Of a stretch of DNA of 12,952 nucleotides, positions 1 to 8,663 are shown piece after piece (the first letter of the stretch is position 1; each line of letters begins with the position of its first letter). The DNA is from Basidiobolus heterosporus B8920. Taxonomy: Eukaryota; Basidiobolomycota; Basidiobolomycetes; Basidiobolales; Basidiobolaceae. The stretch spans positions 1-12,952 of the forward strand of contig JNET01025727.1 of assembly GCA_000697455.1 (NCBI GenBank), in the 5' to 3' direction. Under the pieces are notes generated by a model that worked only from the letters and a program-made list of their open reading frames with translations, was not told the origin of the DNA and did not search any database. The position numbers and the translations under genes are program-made.

Positions 1-3000
1 GCTTGCTCGCTTTCGTTCTACCTATCATCTCAACGAAGTCAGCGAGGGTTATGACTACGCCAGCTGGATTGAAGCAGTAGCTGGTTTCACCGTCAAAGCC
101 TTTCACTCGTGGCAGGTGAGTAATTCTTTCTCGGAAACATCCCATGAGACCTGGTCGTTAAAGCGTTTATCTAGTGGGCACCAAATAGTCTTCCGTATTT
201 GCTGTCTTTTTGGTCCAAGATGGCATCTTCTCTCAGCATTCTTAAATCAAGCTTTCTGCCAAAGCTAGAGGACACCACTGCGCATGTAGAGTATATCCTT
301 TTAAGTGCTGTCGGAGGTGATTTGTACTTATTTGATGTTTGTGGCAATAGTTAGCTGGGGAATTCATCTCTTCTCGAATGGACTCGGTTGGGCCAATCAT
401 CGAATCGGATGGAATTATTGATGGTAGACCAGACTTTGGAATTCGATCAACCGCACGCCTAACTGACACTTGGATTCTGTAGATCCTCTTGAGAATGAAG
501 AGATTCTTATCGATAGCTTAGAGATGCTAACAAACGTGGCAAGATGTAAATACGAGAAATCTTGTGAAGCCTTGATTGGCATTTTTGATTTCACTGCATC
601 TTCGTATCAGGTAGATATTCTTGATCGCCTGTTCAACGTCATCGACTAACCTGCCATCCTGTTTAGGCGGCCATTCAAAGCGCCGGAAACGGTGTATTCG
701 ATGAGAACGTGATTCCCGTGTGTGAATGTGAGTTCGAATGGGTCTAATTCTCTAGTCATTAGCACTGATTATGTATGTTAGCGAAATTGGCTTGGCTCGT
801 GTATCTTATTGGATCGTTTATTGGTGGACGCACGGTAACCGAAATACTTCGATTCATTTTGTCAAACGTCACTAACCAATTTTTCCTAGGCCTATCAAAG
901 CACCGAAGAACAGGATACCATTGATGGAAATTTGGCCTCCAAAGTTCTTCAGTTAATGGAGATCAACCAAGTCTGGCTTAATCAGGTGAGTATCTATTTT
1001 GATATGAGGATCTATTTTGATCCCTGGGATTCCACAAATTGTTACTGAGAATCAACGATAGAAAGGAGAAAGCGCGGGAAATGCCAAATTAGAGTTGGCT
1101 TATTTGCATTTCTTCTACCAATTCAGAAAGAGCTATATTGGGGAGCAATCGTATCGCACACTAAAGGTTAGCGGTGCACATACGGTATGGTTAAGAACTC
1201 TCACCAACCCCTTCTTATTAGGTCTACGTTAAACTATCGGAAAATTTTGGTCTGAATGATCAAACTATGGTAATTTTTGGCTGAATATATCGGCCAGTTA
1301 GTCATGTGAATTAACCATGAATTCATTTTGCGCAGGTTTTGGATGTTATTGTGAGAAAATTGTAGGAACATATGTCTTGTTTGCTATCTTCTGAGAATGC
1401 TAACCATCGAGCATGATTATAGAGGGACCAATCTCAAATACTGGGGAAATAATAATCGCATCATCTCAAAAACGCTAAATCTGTTTAACGAGCTTGCTAG
1501 CGGGTATTTACATTGCATTTGCCACTGTCTGAGATGACCTGTAGTCTTATTTTGAGCATTTTTCATAGCTATAGCAGTGTCAGACTGCTTCAAAACTTGG
1601 ATACTGCCAAATTTATCCTGAGAAATCACACATCCGAACACTTCCCCTTCCTTCTTGTGCCCGAGAATTTTAGCCAGCGATTGATCTATTATATGGCTCT
1701 CTCGAAACTCTTTTTTTCCGACGATGTTAGTGAAGAAGAGTTCATGGAATTCATCAAACCTTTCGAAAATATCCTTGAAGAATTGAAGACTATTGGGAAT
1801 ATTGGAGCTTTCAAACAGGATCGTGTGAAAGTTGCTTTGAACGGACTTTTGCGTGATCTACGTGGATTCATCTCTCCCATTCAAAGTCGTCGTAATTTTT
1901 TACTTTTCTTCGATTGGTTCTTCCCGAACTATATGCCTGTTTTGCTTCAGGCAATAGAAGCCTGGAAAGAAGATCGCTTAGCAATTACTATTTTGAAATT
2001 TATGTCTGAATTCGGTCACAACAAATCACAAAGGCTCAACTTCGATATCTCTTCTGCTAATGGTATCTTACTCTTCCGTGAGACAAGGTTTGTATATTGA
2101 TTACTGCGTAATGTAGAAGTGGTTTTTGATCCTGTCTCCTTATGTCATTAGCAAAATGCTTTGCACCTACGGCGCCGGAGTAATCAATCGTAATCCAACG
2201 GAATCAAACAAGTACAGTGAGAAGTACGTAGAATCTCTTCCATTTTTTGTCCCCCGGCCTTTTTCTCAAGCTCCGATCATATATATAGATACAAGGGAAT
2301 TGCCGTGTGTTTTGATATGCTTAGTCGCTCCTTAACTGGCAGATATGTCAGTTTTGGTGTGTTTGCCTTATATGGTGATAAGGCACTTGAGCTGGCATTA
2401 AATACCATTTTTGAGATGATGCTCAGTATTCCTATTGAAGACCTCATGGTAATAATTTAATTACGCAATGTCAATGGATTCACTTTTAATTTATCGTTGC
2501 TTCAGGTCTATCCCAAATTGTGTAAAGCCTACTTTACGATGATTGACGTCTTCTCAAATGAACACATGATGGCCCTGCCTGAAATGGATTCTAGAGTATT
2601 CTGGTATATTATTCGTACGCTTGGTGAAGGGCTAAAGTCGAGTGAACCCTCCATTTCATCCTTTGCTTGCTCTGCAGTAGACCATCTATGTACGTTTGTC
2701 ATCAAGATCTCCAACAAGAAGAATCAGTCACACTGGCTCTTGCAGTACTTTAACCAATTCTCTGAAATACTGCCATTCTTGTTTACCACTGTATTCAACT
2801 TGGTACTTTTCGAAGAGAAACCCAACCAATGGTCGCTCTCCCGACCTTTACTGGGATTAATCCTTCTTAATCGGGAATATATGATGGAATATACTGGAAA
2901 TCTAGTGCATTGTCAACTTGCGGAGAGGAGAGAATTATTAGCGAAAGCACTACAATCTTTGATGGAAGAAGTCGACAACACTCTATCTTCCAAGAATCGA

Positions 3001-3108
3001 GATAGATTCACTCAAAATTTAGGGACATTCAGGCGAGAAATCACCGCATCCAACTTGATTCTGGTTTCTCCTAGTGAACAAGGATTTTCTGCTCCGATGT
3101 TGGAATAA
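1..3108 (+). CDS. XPO7: Exportin-7 (RanBP16) homologue, 5'-partial, 15 exons
   Basis: Nuclear transport receptor of the importin-beta/exportin (HEAT-repeat) superfamily; family members bind RanGTP and carry proteins across the nuclear pore. I read exons 1-115, 175-285, 351-423, 483-610, 667-727, 782-834, 890-985, 1062-1166, 1222-1269, 1336-1361, 1423-1503, 1569-2087, 2152-2223, 2289-2448 and 2506-3108. They join in one frame to 749 residues and a TAA stop. All introns are GT...AG and 54-76 bp long. The product follows animal exportin-7 from the segment ending in APNS.-YLL to the C-terminus. Matches include KYEKSC, LNDQTMVL, TNLKYWG, YSSVR, NHTSEHF, RDLRGF, NGILLFRET, NQWSLSRPLLGLILLN and KNRDRFTQNL.FRRE. 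By recalled alignment the missing part is roughly the N-terminal third, including the Ran-binding N-terminal repeats. The last exons are long and the 5' ones short. Family assignment is very secure; individual splice sites rest on frame and homology, not on transcripts. Confidence 0.95.
992..1021 (+). repeat. 18-bp tandem duplication inside exportin-7 intron 7
   Basis: The 12-mer ATCTATTTTGAT occurs at 992-1003 and again at 1010-1021, a period of 18 bp. It lies just inside the 5' end of the intron at 986-1061, the longest intron of this gene (76 bp). Without the extra 18 bp the intron would be 58 bp, close to its neighbours, so a small duplication probably lengthened it. Confidence 0.7.
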
Positions 3109-3294
3109 GATGAATCAAGTGAACCTTTTATAATATATTTTTCATCCCTTCCTCAAGTTTTGCAAAGATCACTCATAAAATGTTACCCGAAGCATCAGTA
3201 GTTGTATACATCGAGTACTTCTCATTTTGAAAGTGTTCCATGCTTTTTCACCGAAACTCCACTATTGACGAACCTTTACCCCACCATCATTTAC

Positions 3295-3324
3295 TCTAAC
3301 TCTGACCCTGACCTTGACCTTGAC
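3295..3324 (+). repeat. Degenerate hexamer array, consensus CYTRAC-like
   Basis: Five consecutive 6-bp units are visible: TCTAAC, TCTGAC, CCTGAC, CTTGAC, CTTGAC. They start 187 bp after the exportin-7 stop codon, in or just beyond its 3' untranslated region. The pattern is pyrimidine-rich on the + strand and resembles a decayed telomere-type or simple hexanucleotide repeat. No function can be read from it. Confidence 0.6.
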
Positions 3325-3552
3325 CATAAACTTACTTTTAACTGCAATGACGTTATAACATGCTCTCAATAATATACTGACATGAAACTGGCCCTACTAC
3401 TCGATATCTTCATGATTCAATGTCTCATTACTCCAACTTTACTAGCGAATTAAATTGCTCGAAAATCGGTATATTCAACTACCCAAGCCCACCTGTAGAC
3501 CACGAGGACAGGAACAGAACGACTGATCCAGGACAGGCCAATGATAAAAAAG

Positions 3553-3571
3553 GGCATATCAAAAATATGCC
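3553..3571. other. Short perfect hairpin
   Basis: GGCATAT (3553-3559) is followed by a 5-nt A-rich loop and ATATGCC (3565-3571), giving a 7-bp stem. It may be chance in AT-rich DNA. It is not followed by a T-run and no role is claimed. Confidence 0.3.
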
Positions 3572-3714
3572 AGTCTCTCGTGGCAAATGGTATTCTGTTA
3601 CACTAGTAACCAAATTTCCTCGGAGAATTCATGATCAGCGCATTCCAAACTGACCAAGGGTTTAATGAGGAGCCCAAATTTTTCGAACCAAAATCACGAA
3701 GTGGGATCGATAAA

Positions 3715-3737
3715 AGATCAGTGATATAGACTGATCT
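3715..3737. other. Short perfect hairpin
   Basis: AGATCAGT (3715-3722), a 7-nt loop and ACTGATCT (3730-3737) form a perfect 8-bp stem. It sits about 600 bp beyond the exportin-7 stop codon. No known element matches and the role is unknown. Confidence 0.3.
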
Positions 3738-6172
3738 AGGCATTACATAAATCAACACCATTGTAAAAACTAATTGCTAATTAAGAAAATCGTCTCTCGC
3801 CCTCGCGTGTGCCCACTGGCTGGGTTAAGTCTAGATGATTTAGGGAATTTCCTATATTTTTACTAGATACTATTGAGGTAGAATTGTTTATATCAATAAC
3901 ATGCTCCCTGAATTTAGATTTGTTGATCAAACATGTTGTCATGCAATATGTTCCGGAACTTTCACTAGATTTAGATTGATTTTCAATGAAAGTCACTCCA
4001 CCCTCAATGCTAACTATGACTGATTTATACATTTCTAGTGTACCAACGAATCAGATTCCTCATGGACCCAGATATAGGGTAGTAAGGTTACACCGTCTCC
4101 GGATGTCCTCAGTTGGTCATCTCTGGGCTATTGGTTCAAGTATACCCATGTTGTAAGTTAGTGTTTCATTTCTCAAACACTATTAAGCTTGTTAACATCC
4201 AATAACTAGCTCTGATGAAAATCACCCATGCTTATGCGTAGATCGTATCACAAACTATTACAAGGAGTTGGTTTGAGAATGCCATGTAACAAGACATGAA
4301 CAAGTACTGGAAAGCATAACTTGAATTATCAAATCAAGTCTTACTTGTAATACTACCGCTTCCGAATCTCCATCCTTTTTGTTGAATATTGTCACGAGCT
4401 CGTCGGATAAAGATGCTGATATTGATGTTGTACAAAGCTGATGAATCGTGCATGCTATTTTACTAAATGAAATAGCCCCACTAAGTAACAGCGTGCTCCT
4501 CATCAATATATTTCAGTTTTGCTAGGTCAGACGATGAGTGTTATTTTATTTTCGAACCGGACTCTCTACATTTCAATACATGTTATTTCCTTTCTTCCAC
4601 CTAGCTATTCTATCAGAAAATTAGCCGTATTAAGATTCGTTTACATTTCCATTATTTTTACCACTCTTGATTCATTCTCCAGTGACATCATTCACCCAAT
4701 CCAAACGTATTTCGGGGATCAAATTTATCCGTTACAGTCACGGAGATACAATATCGGACAAATCTCTCTAGACTGATTCAAGATTTAATCATGAATATCA
4801 GTCAAACTAGCCTAGAAATCATCAAGTTCGTTTATTTTATCGATAGTTTCACGAATCCCTACAATCCCTTCAGTTCTGATACCTGAAAGCAATCCTATTT
4901 GTCGGAGCTTAATTATTATGGAAACTGATCAACAGTCCATGAATTCACTCAGGACTAGCAGTCTCCTCGGTAAATAAGAAATTACCAACTACTAAACCCA
5001 GTAGAGTACCTGTGTTCATGATGTAAAATTTTTTCCATCATTGCGCGAATAACATGATTGGATTGGCCTTGGGTCAACAGATTCTCCCATCATAAGAGTC
5101 AATGTTGTCTATATTCCTGAGAATGCATAGTGCCCATATTTCGAGTCTTCGCTTTCTCGACGTGACTAAAAACGTCACCGAATAAACAGCAAGCTATGAA
5201 GTGAGGAAGCTCAAGACATATATCCGAATTTAGCAAATGTACTGGGCACAGATGAAATATAATAAATAAGAATATATATATACTACATGGATTTAGTTGA
5301 CGAATATTTGAATATCCCTGATCGAGGCTGATCTCATTTCGTATTAACATTCCGCTCTACGTATGCGACGTGCTCGACAGTATGATGGTGCAGAAAATAG
5401 GTTCCCCTTTTGACTCAAGTTAAAAACGAAAAATATTTTGAGAAGCCAGGAAGAAGTGCTCCACTGATGTTACCTTGACAATATGTACCCCGCCAATAAT
5501 CCGCGTTTGTATTTTTGGAAATATCATGCTATTTGCTTCAGAGTAAACAGTGTGCGTGATATAGTGCAATTCTGTATAGGATAAGTAGTGTATATTAGTA
5601 ACTTGAAGGATGAGGTAAACGCAAGACTCAAAAACTCGTGAACATCGATAGTTACACTTCTCCATCTCATAGACTACTTCGCTTCTTGACTAGCTATATT
5701 CAGCTAAGGTACCTCATTACTTCAACCGTAACGACACCGAGGACCCTTCGCTTTCAAATCACAGGTAGAGATTTCGAGCAAGTAGGTGTAAATTGTAGGA
5801 AGGGAGTAGTCCTTCGTGAACACAACATACACTAAGTTCCGTAGAATAAAGCCCTCCAAAAGAGAATTAACACACCGTTATTTCGAGAAGCATTGTTTGG
5901 TCAATAATATTTGCGCATATCACAGCATTACTGGTGTGTTTGTCATAGTTTTCACAGATAATGTTTCAATTGTACAAGTCGACCATACTATTAAAGTCGA
6001 ATTAACTCACAAGAACTGATCCAGCGGTCAGCATATCTGCAAAAAAGAGAACATTGGTCGGTTAAATATCATTGAAGGGAAATAGAAAAATCTTATTCGC
6101 TAACAAATTCGCTTTCCGTTAGAGAACTGCCTCAAGGAATGTCAAGTGCTGTGATTTAAGCGGCTTATATCA

Positions 6173-6220
6173 CCAATCATGTGGCTCCTCCAAATCGATC
6201 ATCTGAAGCGTATATATTAA
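6173..6220 (+). promoter_or_regulatory. CCAAT/TATA-type core promoter of the 155-codon gene
   Basis: CCAAT at 6173-6177, AATCGAT at 6193-6199 and a TATA box (TATATATTAA, 6211-6220) are in the usual order upstream of the gene starting at 6502. The usual TATA-to-start spacing puts transcription start near 6240-6250. That gives a leader of about 250 nt, rich in C and T. The assignment rests on sequence pattern and spacing only. Confidence 0.5.
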
Positions 6221-6370
6221 GTCCATTCGTTCTTCACTGTCGATTTGAATCAAGTTAGCTCTTTGATTGAATTCCCTCAAGTGGTTCGTACGTACCTTCG
6301 TTTCCTCAACTCAACTTTTCGTTTTGTGAACTCGAAACTGTCCTCGTTCATTTGACAAAAGTCTCGTTTT

Positions 6371-6406
6371 ATGCACAAGTCTTATACAACCGTATTCCTA
6401 CCGTGA
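6371..6406 (+). promoter_or_regulatory. Upstream ORF in the leader of the 155-codon gene
   Basis: An 11-codon frame (MHKSYTTVFLP, then TGA) begins at the first ATG after the predicted transcription start near 6245. It ends 95 nt before the main ATG at 6502. Such uORFs usually lower translation of the main frame or make it conditional. A leader intron from GTACGT (6288) to an AG at 6483-6484 could remove it; at about 197 bp that intron would be much longer than those in exportin-7. Confidence 0.35.
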
Positions 6407-6501
6407 ACACCACCACAACTTTTCTGCCGCTTTCAAACTACTACTCGTTCTTCTATTGCCCCTATACACACCTGGTATTCATAGCATAACGCTTATTCAT
6501 T

Positions 6502-6969
6502 ATGGGAAATACTACTAGTTCAGAGAAAAGTGCCGATACTTATGCCGCAGGTATTGCCCTTAGAAATGCCACCGCTATAAACAGAAGTACTAGTTGTAAT
6601 AGCACTAGTCATCCTAGGAAGTTAACCGCCAGAGTTGCCCAACAGCCATCTCTTCCACCAGCTGGTAAAATTTTGTACGACCGAAAGTACAAAAATAAAA
6701 AGAGAAGAAAGCGGTCTCCTCGCTTAAGAGCCGTAGAGCAAGATAGAGCCAATAAAAAACGAAAGGTTATCGAGCTCGAAGTCACTGTTTCTGGACAACC
6801 AGCTAGGAGACGAAGATTTTCTGTTACATATGGAATGGACAAGATTCACGAGCTGAAGAATCCACCTAGAATACCTTCTAAGCTAAGAAGCTCCACTACC
6901 TGCACTGACCTGGTGTCACCGCTAGATACTGAAGCTGCCATGATGCTCCTTGCACTGAGGTCTTCTTGA
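6502..6969 (+). CDS. Small basic protein with possible N-myristoylation site and nuclear localisation signal; family not recognised
   Basis: Single-exon frame of 155 codons with its own promoter; the start is the first in-frame ATG after the leader. I do not recognise the family. Residues 1-6 (MGNTTS) fit the N-myristoylation pattern G2-x-x-x-S/T6. Residues 1-45 are rich in S, T, N and A. Residues 61-88 hold two basic clusters (KNKKRRKR and KKRK) that look like a bipartite nuclear localisation signal. Residues 89-98 (VIELEVTVSG) look like a short beta strand. RRRRFS at 102-107 fits an R-R-x-S kinase site. The C-terminus (SPLDTEAAMMLLALRSS) is a Ser-Pro followed by a short amphipathic helix of the EAAxxLLxL kind that fungal regulatory proteins use to dock partners. 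A regulatory or chromatin role is only inference. I found no splice partner, and the frame could end naturally at TGA. Confidence 0.65.
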   Translation: MGNTTSSEKSADTYAAGIALRNATAINRSTSCNSTSHPRKLTARVAQQPSLPPAGKILYDRKYKNKKRRKRSPRLRAVEQDRANKKRKVIELEVTVSGQPARRRRFSVTYGMDKIHELKNPPRIPSKLRSSTTCTDLVSPLDTEAAMMLLALRSS

Positions 6970-7739
6970 ACGGCCAACGTCCTGTTTGCTCAGAGAAAAA
7001 TATTCCATTCATTGTACATAATAACCTAGACGGTCCTAGTTCCTTTTCCTCCATCATTTTGATATTATTTACCAAGATAACCCTTTACAAGAGAATTAAC
7101 TTGGTATTATTTTGTATAGTTTGAACGTCCCAAAGAAACCACTTCTAAGTGATAGTTCTAATTTCGACCCATTTGACAAATAGTATTTTTTTTCACTCAG
7201 CCTTTACTTCGTGAAGGTCTCAGTTCTTTTTTATTCCAACTTTCTGCTTTACCTCAGCTTCGTTTATGTCCTTCAAATAAGAATAAAAACTTACCAAACA
7301 TAAATTCACCAGCTACTACTGTTTCTCTATAAGTTTCTACTGCCTTCGTGTGTGGTATGAAATCACCTTGACTCAGCTAGCATGTACTCTCAAGGAAACT
7401 CAGACCGTAGAATAGTACATTTGGTGACTAGATTATACACAGGTGACAAGGCTTCTTGGTGAACCTATTTTTTAGGCCTTTTTTTTCACCTTTAAAGTTG
7501 CTCATTCTCATTTGAGTTCTGTAATATGTATACTCATATTTAGACAAGTGTTGATATGGATTACCAAATTTGGCGAATCCTTGAAAAAGTCCTATTTTCT
7601 GGACTCTCATCCGGTTCTAACTAACACCCCATAGATATTTGAATGATATATTAGCAGGATAGAATACAATGGGTACATATATACATAAATACATTCCGTA
7701 TACCATAATCATCGTTACTACAGGTGAACTATTATATAG
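6970..7739. other. Intergenic region downstream of the 155-codon gene
   Basis: Pyrimidine-rich on the + strand around 7150-7270 and AT-rich elsewhere. The minus strand shows a perfect GTAAGT donor (7294 down to 7289) after a short open segment at 7295-7377 and an open frame at 7428-7610, but I could not join these into a convincing gene. No other feature is supported. Confidence 0.5.
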
Positions 7740-7763
7740 CTGTTGGTGCTGCTGCTGTTGCTG
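7740..7763 (+). repeat. Imperfect CTG/TTG trinucleotide microsatellite
   Basis: Eight triplets of NTG form run from 7740: CTG, TTG, GTG, CTG, CTG, CTG, TTG, CTG. On the other strand one frame reads as a short glutamine run, but it is closed by a stop immediately upstream and has no credible gene around it. Confidence 0.7.
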
Positions 7764-7999
7764 TTAGGAATCTACAGATACTTGGGCGCACTTGGTTCGG
7801 TGGATTTCTTATTTCAATGTGACGGGTGTGTTCAAGCTATTTCGTTACACGGTCATAGGTGGCCTTAACTGAGATTTCGATCGTAAAGCCGGCTCATATA
7901 GAAAATATCCTACATTCCTTAATATGGATCTCTTTAATTATCTCATTCCTCAACATATATGGAGAATCCCATTCTTTCTGAAGAATTTCGTGAATTATT

Positions 8000-8330
8000 C
8001 AAGGATTTGGGATGGGATTGATTTGATTGTGAGTTTGAAACTTTTGTTCCTGCTCGAGGGGTAAGCATTGGAGAAGATCTGGATATATTTGGAAAGATTC
8101 TTTTGTTGTGATATCCCGTGGATTTAGGGTTGTGACATTGGTTCGATTACATGCAAGTCGATTTAACGTGGGTTAGGATGAGCGATGGGTGATGTAGATT
8201 GATGAGGGTTGGGTGGATAGATTGATATGTGTTCTAAGGGTCAGGTTTTGTGATGGTGTTAGTGCTGGTGATGGTGCTTGAGATGTGTTGGATACTGAAA
8301 GCAGTCAATAGGGCTAGGGTAACGCTAAAG
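8000..8330. other. G/T-skewed stretch without a supported gene
   Basis: The + strand is rich in G and T and the minus strand in C and A, with many short TGATG, GGGTT and GTGATGG words. The low frequency of TAA/TAG/TGA on the minus strand leaves short open stretches in more than one frame, which argues against any one being a gene. No RNA structure or family is recognised. Confidence 0.4.
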
Positions 8331-8371
8331 TGGCAAAAACAGGCGAGATAAACTGATATGGACTCCATAGT

Positions 8372-8407
8372 GATGTGCGTCATATGCGTGATATGCGTGA
8401 TATGCGT
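8372..8407 (+). repeat. Tandem 9-bp repeat, four units
   Basis: Units are GATGTGCGT (8372-8380), CATATGCGT (8381-8389), GATATGCGT (8390-8398) and GATATGCGT (8399-8407). The last two are identical and the first two differ by one or two bases. Confidence 0.8.
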
Positions 8408-8611
8408 ATTAAAGATCTAGACAATATGTGGATAGAAAATCCTAGGGGTTATAGATCGGTGTTCGTAATTATGTTATTGATCGTAGATATTTTTATTTTA
8501 TCAACTAATCAAAAGTGCTTTCCATCATCGGGATAGTTGGAAGGGTTAGTTACTCTAGGTATACTCACATATGACCTATTCAATCGCTCAACAATAAGAC
8601 TAGCTCTTAGT

Positions 8612-8629
8612 TCCTGTGTATCCTGTGTA
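8612..8629 (+). repeat. Tandem 9-bp duplication
   Basis: TCCTGTGTA occurs twice in direct tandem (8612-8620, 8621-8629). This is one of three 9-bp tandem repeats within 300 bp. Confidence 0.7.
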
Positions 8630-8645
8630 TCCAATGCAATCCTAT

Positions 8646-8663
8646 GCTTTATGTGCTTTATGT
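8646..8663 (+). repeat. Tandem 9-bp duplication
   Basis: GCTTTATGT occurs twice in direct tandem (8646-8654, 8655-8663), 16 bp after the preceding duplication. Confidence 0.7.

Larger units (their letters stand above)
3325..6172. other. Gene-poor intergenic region
   Basis: AT-rich sequence with stop codons in all frames. The short open frames here (about 65-85 codons, both strands) have no recognisable family, no consistent splice partners and overlap each other, so I treat them as chance. Two perfect small hairpins lie at 3553-3571 and 3715-3737. I see no RNA gene, no transposon ends and no long repeat. Confidence 0.6.

Noticed and set aside
3420-3653. 77-codon plus-strand frame after exportin-7
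   Set aside because: No family resemblance, no promoter, and length within chance for this composition.
3781-4032. 83-codon minus-strand frame
   Set aside because: Ser/Asn-rich with no domain; not joinable to neighbouring frames with sensible splice sites.
4076-4147. tRNA-like segment: an A-box-like CTCAGTTGGT, a B-box-like GGTTCAA and complementary ends GGGTA/TACCC
   Set aside because: The A-to-B spacing is about 10 nt too short, the T-arm lacks the closing C, and no anticodon stem can be drawn. At best a decayed fragment.
4258-4506. 82-codon minus-strand frame with a hydrophobic N-terminus and a GTAAGA that could be a donor
   Set aside because: The best acceptor leads to a stop after about ten codons; no family resemblance and no other supporting exon.
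7959-8021. 20-codon plus-strand frame starting MENPILSEEF, open again after its TGA for about 26 codons
   Set aside because: The same DNA is open in several minus-strand frames too, so openness comes from base composition; no splice site removes the stop convincingly.
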